5,989 bases of DNA, from the NCBI GenBank assembly GCA_965652565.1, contig CBFGWL010000108.1, forward strand, positions 1 to 5,989, in the 5' to 3' direction. Each line of letters starts with the position of its first letter. Position 1 is the stretch's first letter. Positions 5,499 to 5,989 of the stretch are shown here, one piece after another. Position numbers and translations under genes: made by a program. The notes below the pieces were generated by a model that was not told the DNA's origin, made no database searches, and worked only from the letters and a program-made list of their open reading frames with translations. Source of the DNA: RSA11 sp965652565 (GTDB lineage: Bacteria > Actinomycetota > Thermoleophilia > Solirubrobacterales > 70-9).

Positions 5499-5539
5499 AA
5501 CGCCTCGGACACCGGCCGAAGAGCCGGTGCCGAGGCGTT
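5499..5539. terminator. Strong bidirectional hairpin terminator
   Basis: AACGCCTCGG (5499-5508) pairs perfectly with CCGAGGCGTT (5530-5539). After a single bulged A at 5509, CACCGGC (5510-5516) pairs with GCCGGTG (5523-5529), leaving a 6-nt loop CGAAGA. The stem has 17 base pairs and is very GC-rich. There is no T-run on either side beyond the TT of the stem, as is common in high-GC actinobacteria. It lies about 50 nt after the FN3 stop and about 35 nt after the stop of the convergent partial gene, so it can end transcripts from both sides. Confidence 0.8.
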
Positions 5540-5554
5540 GCTCATAACGGGAGG

Positions 5555-5573
5555 CCGGCGCTTCGCGGGCCGG
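5555..5573 (-). terminator. GC hairpin directly after the basic surface-protein gene
   Basis: CCGGC (5555-5559) pairs with GCCGG (5569-5573), with two further pairs (5560-5561 with 5565-5566) beyond a GG bulge. It touches the stop codon of the minus-strand gene ending at 5574. It may assist the larger hairpin just beyond it or protect the 3' end. It is a weaker call because G/C-rich DNA forms such short stems easily. Confidence 0.3.
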
Positions 5574-5989
5574 TCAGCGCGCGCGCAAGCGCGCCACCGC
5601 CTTCACCTGCGCGAGGCCCTTGGCCTTGGCGGTGAAGACGATCCGCGTGGTCTTGCCCCGCGCCTTCGGCTTCACCTTGAACGCGAAGCGCTTCGCGGCT
5701 GCGGACTTGGCATCGAGCGCCTTCACCTTCACGCAGCGCTTACCCACGATGCCCAGGCGCTTACGCTGCACCTTGGCGCACAGCTTCACCGGACCCGCTG
5801 TCGCGGCGTCGCCCACGTTGCGCACCCTGAGGCGGAACGCCGCCCGCTTGGCGCCCTTGCCGATCGCCCGGCTCTTCGGCTTGACGGCCGCCTTGAGCGC
5901 GGGCTTGCCCGCGGCGGGGACGTGGACCGTCACCGTCACCGAGTCGCTCACCTCGGCTTCACCGTCCGAGACGGTCAGCTCCGCTTCGT
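5574..5989 (-). CDS. C-terminal part of a large basic surface protein (Ig-like plus CARDB-like domain)
   Basis: The frame is open from the right edge to a TGA at 5576-5574, giving 137 visible residues with no start. A GTG at 5951-5949 is in frame, but the residues before it (EAELTVSDGEAE) continue into SDSVTVTVHVPA. Together these make the last strands of a PKD/cadherin/VCBS-type Ig-like domain ('tvsDG.a..sdsvtvtV'), so the protein clearly begins outside the window. The remainder is a CARDB/DUF11-like beta domain (FRLRVRNVGDAATAGPVKLC) with two Cys about 15 residues apart that may pair. The last 125 residues hold 35 Lys/Arg against 3 Asp and no Glu, which is extreme. Similar Lys-rich 'VKNTGNAAAKNVKVC' tails close many secreted proteins of Solirubrobacterales, from memory. 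No sorting motif or TM segment ends it. Likely an extracellular or wall-associated protein held by charge; its N-terminal function is not visible. Confidence 0.75.
   Translation of the reverse strand, partial: EAELTVSDGEAEVSDSVTVTVHVPAAGKPALKAAVKPKSRAIGKGAKRAAFRLRVRNVGDAATAGPVKLCAKVQRKRLGIVGKRCVKVKALDAKSAAAKRFAFKVKPKARGKTTRIVFTAKAKGLAQVKAVARLRAR

Noticed and set aside
5574..5951. Reading the basic 125-residue frame as a complete histone H1-like or nucleoid protein
   Set aside because: The frame continues to the window edge with an Ig-like ending before the GTG, and the basic part alternates as beta strands with two Cys, unlike AKP-repeat DNA-binding tails.

Overview
The window is a GC-rich bacterial chromosome segment with tightly packed genes, GTG starts and G/C-ending codons. 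Gene content points to an actinobacterium: a SigK/RskA-like sigma/anti-sigma pair, a VanY-type M15 carboxypeptidase beside an OmpR-type two-component system, FN3 surface proteins, and a very Lys/Arg-rich C-terminal domain of a kind I associate with Thermoleophilia (Solirubrobacterales). The phylum is a fairly safe inference. The class is a guess.

Layout. At the left edge, on the minus strand, is an almost complete DUF1697 protein (GTG start at 526). Upstream of it on the same strand lie a sensor histidine kinase (1721-618) and its OmpR/PhoB-family response regulator (2397-1702), which overlap by 20 nt. An 86-nt divergent intergenic region separates the regulator from a membrane-anchored D,D-carboxypeptidase on the plus strand (2484-3128). 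That region holds two perfect 8-bp direct repeats with an 11-bp period, the usual geometry of an OmpR/PhoB-type operator. The carboxypeptidase converges on an anti-sigma factor gene (3850-3146), which is translationally coupled (GTGA overlap) to an ECF sigma factor gene (4395-3847). A secreted three-FN3-domain protein (4519-5448) diverges from the sigma gene. It is followed by a strong bidirectional hairpin terminator. Last comes the C-terminal part of a large, basic surface protein (5989-5574, minus strand), cut by the window edge.

How the parts work together. There are two envelope-facing regulatory modules. In module 1 a two-component system probably controls a peptidoglycan-trimming carboxypeptidase and itself through the shared intergenic operator. 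In module 2 a membrane-tethered zinc-finger anti-sigma factor holds an ECF sigma. The sigma/FN3 intergenic region carries two identical, divergently facing copies of the two-box motif CAATCCAT-N10-CGTCCGTA. One reads into the sigma operon and one into the FN3 gene. I read them as twin sigma-autoregulated promoters, which would make the secreted FN3 protein a direct target of this sigma factor. This is the most interesting signal in the window. The left promoter lies so close to the sigma start codon that the sigma mRNA is probably leaderless, whereas the FN3 gene has a leader with a strong Shine-Dalgarno sequence.

I see no RNA genes, CRISPR arrays, insertion sequences, attachment sites or origins.
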